A stretch of 64,000 nt of DNA from CAZOOK01 sp964581385 (GTDB taxonomy: Bacteria > Pseudomonadota > Gammaproteobacteria > Nevskiales > Nevskiaceae), in NCBI GenBank assembly GCA_964581385.1, contig CAZOOK010000016.1, positions 1 through 64,000 on the forward strand, given 5' to 3'. Positions 37,600-47,191 of this stretch are shown here, one piece after another. Under the pieces are notes generated by a model that worked only from the letters and a program-made list of their open reading frames with translations, had not been told where the DNA came from and made no database searches. Made by a program: the position numbers and the translations under genes. Position 1 is the first letter of the stretch. Each line of letters begins with the position of its first letter.

Positions 37600-38916
37600 A
37601 TGCACGCATCAGATTCGAACAAACTGGCCGGATGTCCGGTGACGGGCGAGACCATCGTGCTTCGCGGCGGTGAGTCTCGGCTCGATCCCTTGATCCGCAA
37701 CAATCCTTTCCCGTTCTATCGCACGCTCCGCAAGGAAGAACCGGTCTACTACGATCCGAAGCTGGATACGTACCTCGTGACCCGGTACGAGGACGCCATG
37801 AGGGTGCTGCGCGATTCAATTGCCTTCTCGCTCGAGCATGGTTACCAGGATCGATATGCAAACGGGTTCGTGGACGAGTTGGCCGAGATCATGAATCGTG
37901 ACGGCGGCGGGTTTATCCGCGACATCATCGCGTGCGACCCACCGGTGCATACCCGGCTGCGCAAGTTGATCGAGAGAGCCTTTACCGCTCATCGCATGAA
38001 AGAGCTTGAACCCCGGATCCGACAGATCGTCGTGGATCTCATCGAGCCGCTGGCACAAAAGGGCTGTGGTGACGGCATGAAGGATATCGGCGCGCCGCTG
38101 ACAGCACGGATCATCTGCGAGCAGCTTGGCTTCAACTTCGATGAAATTGGCACTGAGAAGATCGCGCGTTGGACCACTGCGCTGCTCGCGCAGATCGGTA
38201 GAATGCAGACGCACGAAGAGATGCTGCAGAACGCGCGAGAAATGTGCGATCTGCAAAACTACATCATTCCACAGATTCGCGCGCGGGAGACTGAACCTCG
38301 GGAGGACATGACGTCCGATCTGGTTCATGCCCGCCTCGACGATGAACAGAATCCGACGCTGTCTTTTGAAGAAAAGGTTTCCTGCATCCGTGCAATGCTG
38401 ATCGCAGGCAACGACACGACGGCTGCCGCAATCACCAACCTGATGATGATCCTGGCGACCCAGCCGAAGCTGGCTCAACAGCTTTACGAGTCAGCAGACG
38501 ATGATCGACTGGTGACTCGTTTCGTTGAGGAAATCCTGCGGCTCGAGCCACCCGCACATGGACTTTTCAGGACTACTACAAGGGAGGTGGAGATTGGCGG
38601 CAAGGTCCTTCCCGCCTACGCTCAGGTCTGCATTCTGTTTGCGTCCGCCAACGACGACGAGGCGCTGTTCCCGTGCCCGCGGACGCTGGACGTCAATCGC
38701 AAAAATATTGGGAATCATCTGACCTTCGGCGCAGGCATTCACCGCTGCATCGGGGCAGCGCTTGCTCGGATGGAAATCAAAGTCGCGGCACAGGAAATCA
38801 TCAAGCGGCTCGACAATATCAAACTCGCCATACCCGTTGAAGAGATCACCTATCTTCCGACGCTTGCCACTCACACAATTGCACGCCTGCCGTTGACTTT
38901 TTCGCGGCGCGCCTGA
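37600..38916 (+). CDS. Cytochrome P450
   Basis: The 438-residue soluble P450 has an I-helix AGNDTTAAAI, ExxR as EILR, and the haem loop HLTFGAGIHRCIGAALAR with the Cys near residue 383. The N-terminal part (NPFPFYRTLRKEEPVYYDPK) is typical of bacterial class-I P450s. ATG 37600 follows GGAGGG with good spacing. It is 367 bases from the divergent AraC regulator and 108 bases before a CMD-family gene on the same strand. It presumably hydroxylates a catabolic substrate; a ferredoxin partner is not visible. Confidence 0.9.
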   Translation: MHASDSNKLAGCPVTGETIVLRGGESRLDPLIRNNPFPFYRTLRKEEPVYYDPKLDTYLVTRYEDAMRVLRDSIAFSLEHGYQDRYANGFVDELAEIMNRDGGGFIRDIIACDPPVHTRLRKLIERAFTAHRMKELEPRIRQIVVDLIEPLAQKGCGDGMKDIGAPLTARIICEQLGFNFDEIGTEKIARWTTALLAQIGRMQTHEEMLQNAREMCDLQNYIIPQIRARETEPREDMTSDLVHARLDDEQNPTLSFEEKVSCIRAMLIAGNDTTAAAITNLMMILATQPKLAQQLYESADDDRLVTRFVEEILRLEPPAHGLFRTTTREVEIGGKVLPAYAQVCILFASANDDEALFPCPRTLDVNRKNIGNHLTFGAGIHRCIGAALARMEIKVAAQEIIKRLDNIKLAIPVEEITYLPTLATHTIARLPLTFSRRA

Positions 38917-39024
38917 TCTTCCAAGGGCGGCAACATCATTGACCGATCAAAGCAGACGCGGGGCGAAAACTGTGGATTCTAGAAATTCGCCAGAGAGCCA
39001 AACCGGCAAAGGAAATTATCATCC

Positions 39025-39576
39025 ATGACCAACACCGTTCGCATTCCGCCGATAGCGCCGGAAAATTTCACCGAAGAACAAGCTAATCTTGTCGGCGCCT
39101 GGAAGCATCTGATCTTTTCGCGCGTACTCGTCAACAGTCCGAGAATGTATCGGAACTTTGTGCCGCATCTCGAAGAACTGGTCTCCCATACTGCGCTACC
39201 GACGCGGGATCGCCAGATTGTCTGCCTGCGCATGTTAGAACTGTGCAACGAAATCTATGAAAAGACTCATCACGTCATCATCTCCCGAAAAGTGGGACTA
39301 ACCGACGCGGAAATTTTCGCGATAATCAAAGGGGAAGGCGCTAGCCTTAGAGAATCTGACCGCACCGTCATCAAGGCCACCGATGAGCTGTTCCGCGATC
39401 AGTGCGTCAGCGACGCCACCTGGAACAAGCTCGCCGAAAGCTATTCCCAGGAGCAGCTGATGGACGTTGTTTTCCTCGCTGGCTGCTATCTGACGATGGC
39501 CATGCTGACAAAAAGTTTCGGCATTCAGCTTGAGCCCGATCTCGAGAGCTTCAACGCACTGAGAAGCTATGCCTGA
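39025..39576 (+). CDS. Carboxymuconolactone-decarboxylase-family protein (AhpD-like)
   Basis: The 183-residue protein has the CMD alpha-helical domain. It starts VRIPPIAPENFTEEQANLVG, then has ALPTRDRQIVCLRMLELCN, EIYEKTHHVIISRKVGLTD (C, H and E residues around the usual redox-motif region) and QEQLMDVVFLAGCYLTMAML. The usual AhpD CxxC is not intact: the segment has LCNEIYEKTHH, so a peroxidase role is uncertain. It is 108 bases after the P450, on the same strand, and probably belongs to the same AraC-controlled unit. The relic at 16872 belongs to the same broad family. Confidence 0.75.
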   Translation: MTNTVRIPPIAPENFTEEQANLVGAWKHLIFSRVLVNSPRMYRNFVPHLEELVSHTALPTRDRQIVCLRMLELCNEIYEKTHHVIISRKVGLTDAEIFAIIKGEGASLRESDRTVIKATDELFRDQCVSDATWNKLAESYSQEQLMDVVFLAGCYLTMAMLTKSFGIQLEPDLESFNALRSYA

Positions 39577-39784
39577 TCCGATGCAGCTTCTTACCGATCG
39601 CCGCAAATTCGAACATCTGCGCGGGTGCTTACTGCTCGCATCGATATAACTGATCTCTGCTCGGGCAATAGCTGTGTAGCCGCCATTTCCGACCTGTCCG
39701 CTCCGGCAGTCCAAAGCATCGGCTATCTATGGATCGCTTTGACCTGCCCGCATTGACATCACTGCGTTGAAAGGCAGGTCGCGT

Positions 39785-41017
39785 TTATTGCGCTGCTGAA
39801 GAAAGCTTGCCGCCGCCGGCACCTTTGGTAAACACGGGTAGAGCATCCCAGCCGCGAACAGAAGAGGTCGTCGACATTACTGCGTTGCTGTAGTCGATTT
39901 CCCAATCCTGGAAGCGCTTGAGGATTTCTTCCAGTGCAACGCGCCCTTCGAGACGGGCCAGCACCGCGCCTACGCAGGTGTGGATGCCATAGCCGAAGGT
40001 CAGATGCTGAAACCTCGGACGATTGACTTCGAAACGATCGCCATCGCGAAAGCGCTTTTCGTCGCGGTTCGCGGCACCGATCATGAACATCATGACGCTT
40101 CCTTGCGGCACTTTCTTGCCATAGAACTCCACGTCGCGAGTTACGTACCGCGCTGCAAAGGGACCTGAGGGCTCCAAGCGCAGGATTTCTTCAATCGCGG
40201 TCGGAATCAATGAAGGATCCTGCACCAACAGGCGGCGCTGATCGGGATGCTCGGCGAGCAGCTTGCCGGTCCAGCCGATCAGGCGGTTGGTGGTCTCGTT
40301 TCCGGCGGCAGCCAGCACGTTGATCATAACCAGGAGCTCTTCACGGGTCAGTTTGCGGTTGACCCCTTTCTCATCCTTGAATTCGGCATTCAGCATTTCC
40401 GTCATCACGTCGTCCGACGGATGCTTGACCCGCCACTCGACGTATTCCTCAAAACTTTCTCCGGCATAGTTACTCTGATTAACCTCCATCGGCTTTCCAG
40501 CTTCAGTGCGTAGCGCAGCATCGGCCCGCTCGCGTACCGCCTGCAGATCCTGCTCGGGAATCCCAAGCAACATGCCGATGACGCGCATGGGCATCTGTGC
40601 ACCCAAGTTGCCGATAAAGTCGAACCCTTCGCTGCCGACCAGCGGATCCAGACATTGCACGCAGAATTCGCGAATCTTGGACTCCAGTGGCGCCATCCGC
40701 TTGGGCGTAAATATCCGCGCCAGAAAACCGCGGTGAAAGGTATGGAGCGGCGGATCCTCGAAGATCAGCACGCCTGATGGGAACTCGGCATTGGCCTTGA
40801 TGAGTTCCAGGATATTGCCGCGCCCTGAGCTATACGTCTCCCGGTCCTGCAAGCCGCGCTCGACATCCTGGAACCGGCTGACGGCATAAAAATCGTGATC
40901 TTCGTTGTAATAAAGCGGTGCCTCCTCACGCAAGCGTCGATAAATTTCGTAGGGATTGACAGCGATTTCGGGTTTGTATGGATCAAAGTAAACAGGACTC
41001 GTTTCAGTAATGCTCAT
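39785..41017 (-). CDS. Cytochrome P450
   Basis: The 410-residue soluble P450 has NPYEIYRRLREEAPLYYNED near the start, the I-helix AAAGNETTNRL, ExxR as EILR, and the haem loop HLTFGYGIHTCVGAVLAR with the Cys near residue 348. It differs clearly from the other two P450s in the window. It is the last gene of a reverse unit: PhyH-like dioxygenase, amidohydrolase (34-base gap), then P450 (43-base gap). That linkage implies a common substrate that is oxidised by two different oxygenases and hydrolysed. Confidence 0.9.
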   Translation of the reverse strand: MSITETSPVYFDPYKPEIAVNPYEIYRRLREEAPLYYNEDHDFYAVSRFQDVERGLQDRETYSSGRGNILELIKANAEFPSGVLIFEDPPLHTFHRGFLARIFTPKRMAPLESKIREFCVQCLDPLVGSEGFDFIGNLGAQMPMRVIGMLLGIPEQDLQAVRERADAALRTEAGKPMEVNQSNYAGESFEEYVEWRVKHPSDDVMTEMLNAEFKDEKGVNRKLTREELLVMINVLAAAGNETTNRLIGWTGKLLAEHPDQRRLLVQDPSLIPTAIEEILRLEPSGPFAARYVTRDVEFYGKKVPQGSVMMFMIGAANRDEKRFRDGDRFEVNRPRFQHLTFGYGIHTCVGAVLARLEGRVALEEILKRFQDWEIDYSNAVMSTTSSVRGWDALPVFTKGAGGGKLSSAAQ

Positions 41018-41060
41018 ATTCGTTTTCTCTATATCGAGAGTTTATGCCAGGAATTTTCCG

Positions 41061-42326
41061 TCAATGACTATTCGATAGAAGCAGTCGGTCGATGAGAAAT
41101 ATGCCGTCGCGAATGAGCGCTTTCAGCGTCTGCTCAGGTCTAGACAACACGCTCAGATCAGCCACCGGATCGCCGTCTACGACGATGAGATCGGCCAATG
41201 CACCAGGTTCGATGATCCCAACTTTCGCCGTTCTGTCGACGAGTAGCTCACCGGCGTTTTTCGTGCCCCAACTCAATACGTCGGCGGCCGAGAGTCCTGC
41301 AATCGCGCCGTAGTATACGAACTCACGACCGTAGCAGCCGACCTGGTGATCGAGCGGATCATCCTTCAGCACGTCCCGGAACACGCCGCTATAGTCATCC
41401 CCGACAAGAATCCGCACGCCCGCTTTCTGTGCAAACGGCAACATCCGTCGAACATTGTCGTATCGAGCCTGCATCCGAGCATCGCCCCAGCCGAGCTCAA
41501 GCAAGCACTTGGGATAGATGAGGCTCGGCACCCAGAAAGTGCCCGCCTTCGCCATCGCCTCGATGCATTGCTCGTCAACGTCATCGCCATGATCGATGAT
41601 GTCCACACCCAAATCGATGCATTCGAGGATCATCGCCTTATCGGATACGTGGGCGCGTACCCGCACGGCGAGTGCGTGAGCGGTATCCACGATTTCCGCG
41701 ATTTCGTCGCGCGCCATGTTGCGCGTGGCGCGACCTTCAAAGCCGTGGCCGGAGCTTGCAAAAATCTTGACCGTCTCAGCGCCGCGCCGGATTTCTTCGC
41801 GCACGACCTTACGCAGTGCATCCGGACCATCGGCGAATAGATCGACGCCGGGCGATTCGAAGCGTCGCCACCATTTTGGGCTGTCGTTGAGATCTGCGGT
41901 AGTGCCGATGTGGTGGCCGCAAGCGCGAATGCGTGGACCAGGAATGATGCCTTCGGCAATGGCGATCTTGAGCTGGACATCGATATTGTGAGCACAGGCG
42001 GCGCCCACATAGCCGGTGAAGCCACTCTCCAGCAGGACGCGGCAGGTACGTACTCCGATCGCCATCATCACTCCGGGCGGGAACTCGTTGCCCGGCCGTT
42101 CGCCCGCGAGTCCTTGAGCCAGAGTGAACTTAAAGAAATCGGGATGCAGATGGCAGGTGATCAATCCCGGCATCAGTGTCATGCCATCGAGGTCGATGGA
42201 TGTTCCCGCGCCGCTCGGCGGCGGCTCGCCAACTGCCACGATGCGGTTGCCATCCAGAGCGACACTGCGCCTGCCCGGCAGCATTTTGCAGCCGTCGAAT
42301 AATTTTGCATTGGTGAGGGTCAACAC
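41061..42326 (-). CDS. Metal-dependent amidohydrolase
   Basis: The 421-residue amidohydrolase-superfamily protein has the start TLTNAKLFDGCKMLPGRRSV, a metal motif LMPGLITCHLHPDF (HxH), RAHVSDKAMILECIDLGVDI and IIDHGDDVDEQ with further metal His, and ILVGDDYSGVF with the catalytic Asp. C-terminal GALADLIVVDGDPVADL is typical of imidazolonepropionase-like members. It would hydrolyse an amide, cyclic ester or related C-N/C-O bond. It sits between a PhyH-like dioxygenase and a P450 in a tight reverse operon. The substrate cannot be named. Confidence 0.85.
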   Translation of the reverse strand: MLTLTNAKLFDGCKMLPGRRSVALDGNRIVAVGEPPPSGAGTSIDLDGMTLMPGLITCHLHPDFFKFTLAQGLAGERPGNEFPPGVMMAIGVRTCRVLLESGFTGYVGAACAHNIDVQLKIAIAEGIIPGPRIRACGHHIGTTADLNDSPKWWRRFESPGVDLFADGPDALRKVVREEIRRGAETVKIFASSGHGFEGRATRNMARDEIAEIVDTAHALAVRVRAHVSDKAMILECIDLGVDIIDHGDDVDEQCIEAMAKAGTFWVPSLIYPKCLLELGWGDARMQARYDNVRRMLPFAQKAGVRILVGDDYSGVFRDVLKDDPLDHQVGCYGREFVYYGAIAGLSAADVLSWGTKNAGELLVDRTAKVGIIEPGALADLIVVDGDPVADLSVLSRPEQTLKALIRDGIFLIDRLLLSNSH

Positions 42327-42360
42327 GGCAGCTGCTCCTCAAATATTGGGGGTTTAGCGT

Positions 42361-43167
42361 TCAGCCAATGACCGGAAAGCGCTCGTCGTTCAGCGGTTGA
42401 TTCATCTGCATACCGGTGCAATCAAAGGCTTCGGACGGCGCACCGTTCCAGCAGATATCAGCAGGCTGAACCAAGACGATATAGGCCCACCGGGGCTGGT
42501 TGGTCAGATTGGCCCCGCCGCCATGCACGGTGAGATGCGAATGAACCGTGACATCGCCGACGGCATAGGTCATCTGCTCGGTGAGTCCCAATTCGCGAAG
42601 TTCCGGATATACATCCAGCGCATCGCCACCAACATAGGTCCGGTAGCTCCCGATCACGCCCATGTGGTGAGATTTGTTTACGAAAGACATGGTTCCTGTT
42701 TTTGGACCGTAATCCTCCAGCGCAATCCAGAAGGTCATCCCGCCCGTTCGGTCGACGGCAAACGTAATGAAATCCTGATGAAAACTGGTCGCTCCGTTCC
42801 CTGCGTTCTTGGTCTTCTTTGCGGCGGGCAATTTCGGCGCGAAGAAATCCGAGAAATATCGGACACCAATTCCAGAGCGGCGATTCATCAGCGCTCCCGC
42901 ATTCTTGCCGATACCTTCGATCAACGCCCGGATCGGAGGATTCGTCATTCCACCGCTATACCCCACCGTGAAATAAGGCTGGCTGATGCCCTCGGTGCTG
43001 TCGCCATCTTCGCCCATGCGCTGGCGCGCTGTCTGGAGAAGCATCTGCACGTTCTCTGGACGGACGAAGCCTTTCAGCTTGACCCAACCAAACTCCTGGT
43101 AGTGCGCAACCTCCTCCGGCGTCACATAGCGGCAAGGATTGACGTCTGACGCAACAAGTTCTCGCAT
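42361..43167 (-). CDS. Phytanoyl-CoA-dioxygenase-family protein
   Basis: The 268-residue protein belongs to the PhyH family of Fe(II)/2-oxoglutarate oxygenases. EVAHYQEFGWVKLKGFVRPE is the N-terminal part. GNGATSFHQDFITFAVDRTG holds the HxD iron ligands (about residues 129-131), and TVHSHLTVHGGGANLTNQPR carries the second His and the Arg that binds 2-oxoglutarate. It would hydroxylate a substrate with O2. It is the first gene of the reverse operon PhyH, amidohydrolase, P450. The promoter lies in the region shared with the divergent VOC gene at 43463. Confidence 0.85.
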   Translation of the reverse strand: MRELVASDVNPCRYVTPEEVAHYQEFGWVKLKGFVRPENVQMLLQTARQRMGEDGDSTEGISQPYFTVGYSGGMTNPPIRALIEGIGKNAGALMNRRSGIGVRYFSDFFAPKLPAAKKTKNAGNGATSFHQDFITFAVDRTGGMTFWIALEDYGPKTGTMSFVNKSHHMGVIGSYRTYVGGDALDVYPELRELGLTEQMTYAVGDVTVHSHLTVHGGGANLTNQPRWAYIVLVQPADICWNGAPSEAFDCTGMQMNQPLNDERFPVIG

Positions 43168-43462
43168 AACGTTACCTTAGTGATTCTCACGGCTGACAAA
43201 TCAGCATTTCTTCGCGGGATGGAGCCCTGCGATGGTCGCCAGACAATCGCGCTCCGTACCGTCGCGCCGGCACGACAAAGCTATCAGTCAGATCGCCGCT
43301 TTCGCTCAACATCCTGCGCCGCTTCGTCTGCATACCCCGCCTGCTCGGGTGGGAGGGAAAAATTATCGACATCGCGGCACAAATTGTAGAGACGACAACC
43401 CTTCTGCTGAAGCAAGCTTCCATCGACGTTAGTAGACATAAATAGGCAAAGGAACTTACGGC

Positions 43463-43996
43463 ATGACCTTCACGGCCTTTCCGAGTCAGCGCTTCATGCA
43501 GATGTGCTGGGTTGTCCCCGACATTCACGCAGCGATAGATTCGTGGATACGCTCAACCGGCGTTGGGCCTTTCTTTCTGTTCGATACGGTCACATTCGAG
43601 AAACCGCGCTATCGCGGACAACCCTCGGGGTGTGCGGACATAACGGCAGCCATGGCCCAGGCTGGTGATGTACAGATCGAGCTCGTTTGCCAGAACGATG
43701 ACCAGCCGTCGTTCTGGCGCGATGTCGTGCCGACCGGCCAATCGGGCCTACACCATATGGCCCTGTATTGCAGTGACTACGATGCAACCCTTGCTGCCTA
43801 TGCCCAAGCAGGCGCCGAGGTGGCTTTCAGCGGCTTGATGATGGGCAGCCGAGTTTGCTGGGTAGACACCACTTCCCGGCTCGGTTTCATGATTGAGCTG
43901 ATTGAGGAAAATGACGTGGCGAAAGCCGTTTTCAGCCAATTTCGAGCCGCCGCGCAGGGCTGGGACGGAAAGAACCCGATCCGATCATTGTCTTGA
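43463..43996 (+). CDS. VOC/glyoxalase-superfamily protein
   Basis: The 177-residue protein has VOC motifs: FPSQRFMQMCWVVPDIHAAI (first strand-helix), VQIELVCQNDDQPSFW (E in the metal-ligand position), GQSGLHHMALYCSDYDATLA (His) and DTTSRLGFMIELIEE (Glu). Together these give the two-repeat metal site of glyoxalase-like proteins. Reactions range from isomerisation to dioxygenation. It is divergent from the PhyH operon and upstream of the acyl-CoA synthetase, 220 bases away, so it may be the first gene of the forward catabolic unit. Confidence 0.8.
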   Translation: MTFTAFPSQRFMQMCWVVPDIHAAIDSWIRSTGVGPFFLFDTVTFEKPRYRGQPSGCADITAAMAQAGDVQIELVCQNDDQPSFWRDVVPTGQSGLHHMALYCSDYDATLAAYAQAGAEVAFSGLMMGSRVCWVDTTSRLGFMIELIEENDVAKAVFSQFRAAAQGWDGKNPIRSLS

Positions 43997-44215
43997 GAAT
44001 GCTGCAAACAGCGCCGTCTGTAGTGGCAGCACCGTGGTCACGATCAACTCAATATTATCCGGCCCTTTGGGGAGTTATCCAACAAGGGCGGCCCGTGTGC
44101 ATAAAGCGGCGCGCGAGGTTGAGCCAAAACTAAAGTCCCGCGCATAGGCTGGAGCGGGCGACTGAAGTGATTTGTCGAGCGAACAATTGATTAACGCATA
44201 CCGCAGGATCGGTTA

Positions 44216-45877
44216 ATGGAAGCGATTGAACCCGCATCCACATTGCCTGTGCTATTTGCGAATGTGGTCGCAGCGCAGGGTGGTCATTCCGCCATTGTGA
44301 TGGCCCGCGAAACCTTGAGCTACCACGAGTTGGATCGGCGCACTGCAAGGCTGGCGCGCGCGTTATTGGCAAACGGTGCGGGCAAAGGTACTCGCATTAG
44401 CCTGATGGCACCCGACGGGATCCTTTGGCTGATAACGTTTCTGGCGGGATTGCGGATCGGCGCGCTCGTTTCGGTCGTCAGTACGCTCTGTACCCCTTCC
44501 GAATTGGCCTACATATTACGCAACAGCGATGCCCAGATTTTCATCGGTGCGCGCAGGTTCCTGCGTCATGACTATGCGAAGACACTCACTGCGGCTTTAC
44601 CGGGACTCGCTGAATCGACGTCAGAGGGGCTACGACTTGGCGGTGTTCCCTATCTGCGCTCGATCTGGCTGGACGATGCTGAAGAGCTGGGCTGGGCTCG
44701 GCCAATCGACACTCTGATCGAACGGGCGGATGCGCCGGGCGCGCCCGATGCAGCACTGCTCGCTGCGATCGAGAGAGAGGTTGTAGCAAGCGATGATGCG
44801 GTGATCGTATATACCTCCGGCAGCACATCGGCGCCGAAGGCCGTGGTGCATACCCAGTGGAATGTGACACGTCATCCGCCGGAGCTCGCAAAGTATTTTC
44901 TGCTCAAGAGCAGCGATCGGATGATGCCGCTCTTGCCTGCATTCTGGCTCGGCGGAATGGTGATGGCTCTTGAAGCGCTGAGTGTGGGCGCGACGCTGGT
45001 TTATCCGGAATCGCCGGACACGGAGGTCGTGCTCGACACCATTCAGCAGTTCAACGTCAATCGCATCAACAGCTGGGGAGATATGCTGGTTAAACTGCGA
45101 GCTGCGGCGATCGCCCGCGGTGTCGACGTTGACAAGATCATCGGCCTTGGGCCATTTCGCGACCAGCAAGGCGAGCTCATTCCTCCTCATCTTCAGGTCA
45201 ACATGCTCGGCATGAGCGAAACCTTTGCAGTACATAGCGCGGAGCTGCTTGATGCGCGCCTGCCCGATGGTAAGGCGGGCTCGTCAGGGCGTCCCGTCAA
45301 CGGTTACGAAAGGCGCGTCGTGAATCCGGCGACCGGCGTGGTTGTGCCGCCGGGTGAGGTGGGTGAACTGCAGCTTCGCGGCGGCGCGCTGATGTCCGGT
45401 TTCTACAAAATCGATCGCCACAAGGTATTCACTCTGGACGGCTTCTATGCGACCGGCGATCTGGTGCGGATCGACGCCGATGACCATCTCTATTTCATTG
45501 CGCGGCGCGGCGATATGATCAAGACCAAGGCAGCGAATGTTTCGCGGCTGGAAGTCGAAGCGGCGTTGCGCAGCCTCCCCGAGGTCGAACTACCAATCGT
45601 GGCTGGACTGCCGGATGCCGAGCTGGGTCAGATGGTGGTCGCGGCCATCGTTCCAGCGAAAGGCTCCGCGGCTACGGAAGAGTCAGTCAAAACGGCGCTA
45701 CGTGCAATACTTTCGAGCTACAAGATTCCACGTCGAATCATATTTATCTCACCGGAAGACGTTCCGAGAACGTCGACCGGCAAAATCAAGCTGTTTGAGA
45801 TTGCCGAGATGATTTCGGCGCGAATCAACCGCGGGCTTCCGGAATCCGGCTCGCGCCAACCGTCGAGCAAAGGCTGA
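44216..45877 (+). CDS. Acyl-CoA synthetase / AMP-binding enzyme
   Basis: The 553-residue ANL-superfamily enzyme has the phosphate-binding loop YTSGSTSAPKAVVH (about residue 199), an adenine-binding region LQVNMLGMSETFAV, GDLVRIDADDHLYFIARRGD and the C-terminal catalytic Lys in RTSTGKIKLF (about 521). Note AP instead of the frequent GxPK; the Lys is kept. It activates a carboxylic acid to its CoA thioester via an acyl-AMP. A crotonase gene follows 76 bases later. Acid specificity is unknown. Confidence 0.9.
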   Translation: MEAIEPASTLPVLFANVVAAQGGHSAIVMARETLSYHELDRRTARLARALLANGAGKGTRISLMAPDGILWLITFLAGLRIGALVSVVSTLCTPSELAYILRNSDAQIFIGARRFLRHDYAKTLTAALPGLAESTSEGLRLGGVPYLRSIWLDDAEELGWARPIDTLIERADAPGAPDAALLAAIEREVVASDDAVIVYTSGSTSAPKAVVHTQWNVTRHPPELAKYFLLKSSDRMMPLLPAFWLGGMVMALEALSVGATLVYPESPDTEVVLDTIQQFNVNRINSWGDMLVKLRAAAIARGVDVDKIIGLGPFRDQQGELIPPHLQVNMLGMSETFAVHSAELLDARLPDGKAGSSGRPVNGYERRVVNPATGVVVPPGEVGELQLRGGALMSGFYKIDRHKVFTLDGFYATGDLVRIDADDHLYFIARRGDMIKTKAANVSRLEVEAALRSLPEVELPIVAGLPDAELGQMVVAAIVPAKGSAATEESVKTALRAILSSYKIPRRIIFISPEDVPRTSTGKIKLFEIAEMISARINRGLPESGSRQPSSKG

Positions 45878-45952
45878 CTTGCCGGCCCGCGATCTGACTC
45901 ACCTGACACTGCGTTATCTGATACTCGCAATCATTTTTAGGAGAAGCAGGAA

Positions 45953-47026
45953 ATGGCGGACCAAGCAACGCGTCCTTCAGCCGAAGAGATCGTGCTTTAC
46001 AAGAAGGACCCGAATACGAAGATCGCGACGATCACTTTGAATCGGCCCGACAGCCTCAACGCACCGACCACCGCCGCCCGTCATCGCTTCGCAGCACTTG
46101 TTCACCGCGCGAACGTCGACGATGATGTCAAAGTGCTCGTGATTCGCGGCGTCGGGACCCACTTCGGCAGCGGAGCCGATCTTCCCGAGCAAGCCGAAAT
46201 GTTTTCCAGCGATTCGGAATTTTCGCTGCTTTCCGAATTCAATATTTCAGAAGATGAGGGCGTCAAATATCCACCGAAAAATTCTTATCGCTACGTGGCC
46301 GCGCTGACGCAGCTCTACGCCAACTCAAATTATGGACTGCGCAGTCTTCAGGATTTCAAAAAGATCAGCATCGTGGAAACGAAAGGCTATTGCTATGGAT
46401 GGCACTTCTATCAGGCTGCCGATGCCGACCTGGTGATTTCGTCCGACGACGCCTTGTTCGGCCATTCGGCTTTTCGCTATGTCGGCTGGGCCGCGCGCAT
46501 GTGGCAGTGGGCGCTGATGATGGGACTGCGCAAGTTCCAGGAGATGGTTTTCACTGGCCGTCCATTTACCGCCAAAGAAATGCTCGACTGTCACTTCGTC
46601 AACAGTGTTGTACCACGTGAGCAGCTGGAAGCGGAGGTCGAGAAATATGCACTGGCCTGCGCACGCAACCGCCCAACCGACACCATCGTGATGCAGAAAA
46701 CTTTCTTCGAGGTTTTCAAGCAAAACCAAGGGGAGTACATGGGCAGCGTGATCACCGGATGGCTCGAGTCGATGCTGCCCATGGTGAAATCCGACGGCGA
46801 GCTCGAACTTGGCGACGAAACCTTCGGCAAGGGGCTGGGCAACGCCGTTAAAGATAATGACAAATTATTTCCGCCTGACTGGCGTCTGAGCTATGGCGGT
46901 CGTAAATCCGGCCCGACTAACGGGGCGAGCGATGTGCAAGAGCTGGAAAAACTGCGCGCGCAGCTCGAAGAAACGCAGGAGCGGCTGCGCATTCTCGAGC
47001 GTAAGCTCGCAAACGGACAGCCGTAG
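45953..47026 (+). CDS. Crotonase-family protein with C-terminal coiled coil
   Basis: The 357-residue protein has a crotonase core (IATITLNRPDSLNAPTTAAR, VLVIRGVGTHFGSGADLPEQ as the oxyanion region, GYCYGWHFYQAADADLVISS, FRYVGWAARMW). It then has an unusual ending: LEKLRAQLEETQERLRILER is a Leu-heptad coiled coil of about 30 residues. Typical enoyl-CoA hydratases are about 260 residues without it. GGAGAAGCAGGAA precedes the ATG. It follows the acyl-CoA synthetase, so a hydratase/isomerase role on its CoA product is likely. The usual second catalytic Glu is not obvious in the expected place, so dehydratase chemistry cannot be assumed. Confidence 0.85.
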   Translation: MADQATRPSAEEIVLYKKDPNTKIATITLNRPDSLNAPTTAARHRFAALVHRANVDDDVKVLVIRGVGTHFGSGADLPEQAEMFSSDSEFSLLSEFNISEDEGVKYPPKNSYRYVAALTQLYANSNYGLRSLQDFKKISIVETKGYCYGWHFYQAADADLVISSDDALFGHSAFRYVGWAARMWQWALMMGLRKFQEMVFTGRPFTAKEMLDCHFVNSVVPREQLEAEVEKYALACARNRPTDTIVMQKTFFEVFKQNQGEYMGSVITGWLESMLPMVKSDGELELGDETFGKGLGNAVKDNDKLFPPDWRLSYGGRKSGPTNGASDVQELEKLRAQLEETQERLRILERKLANGQP

Positions 47027-47191
47027 AATTTTTCTCCCGAGAGGGCTCCGCGGTCCTGAAGAATGACGGTGTAGCGTTTTTTTACCGCGTCAAAATTGAC
47101 AGGGTAAGTCGATAGCCGAGCGTTACAAAAAACGCGCGTCGACTCCATCGACGTAACGCCTCGCCGGAGTCTTCAGTAGTCTGTAAATCGT

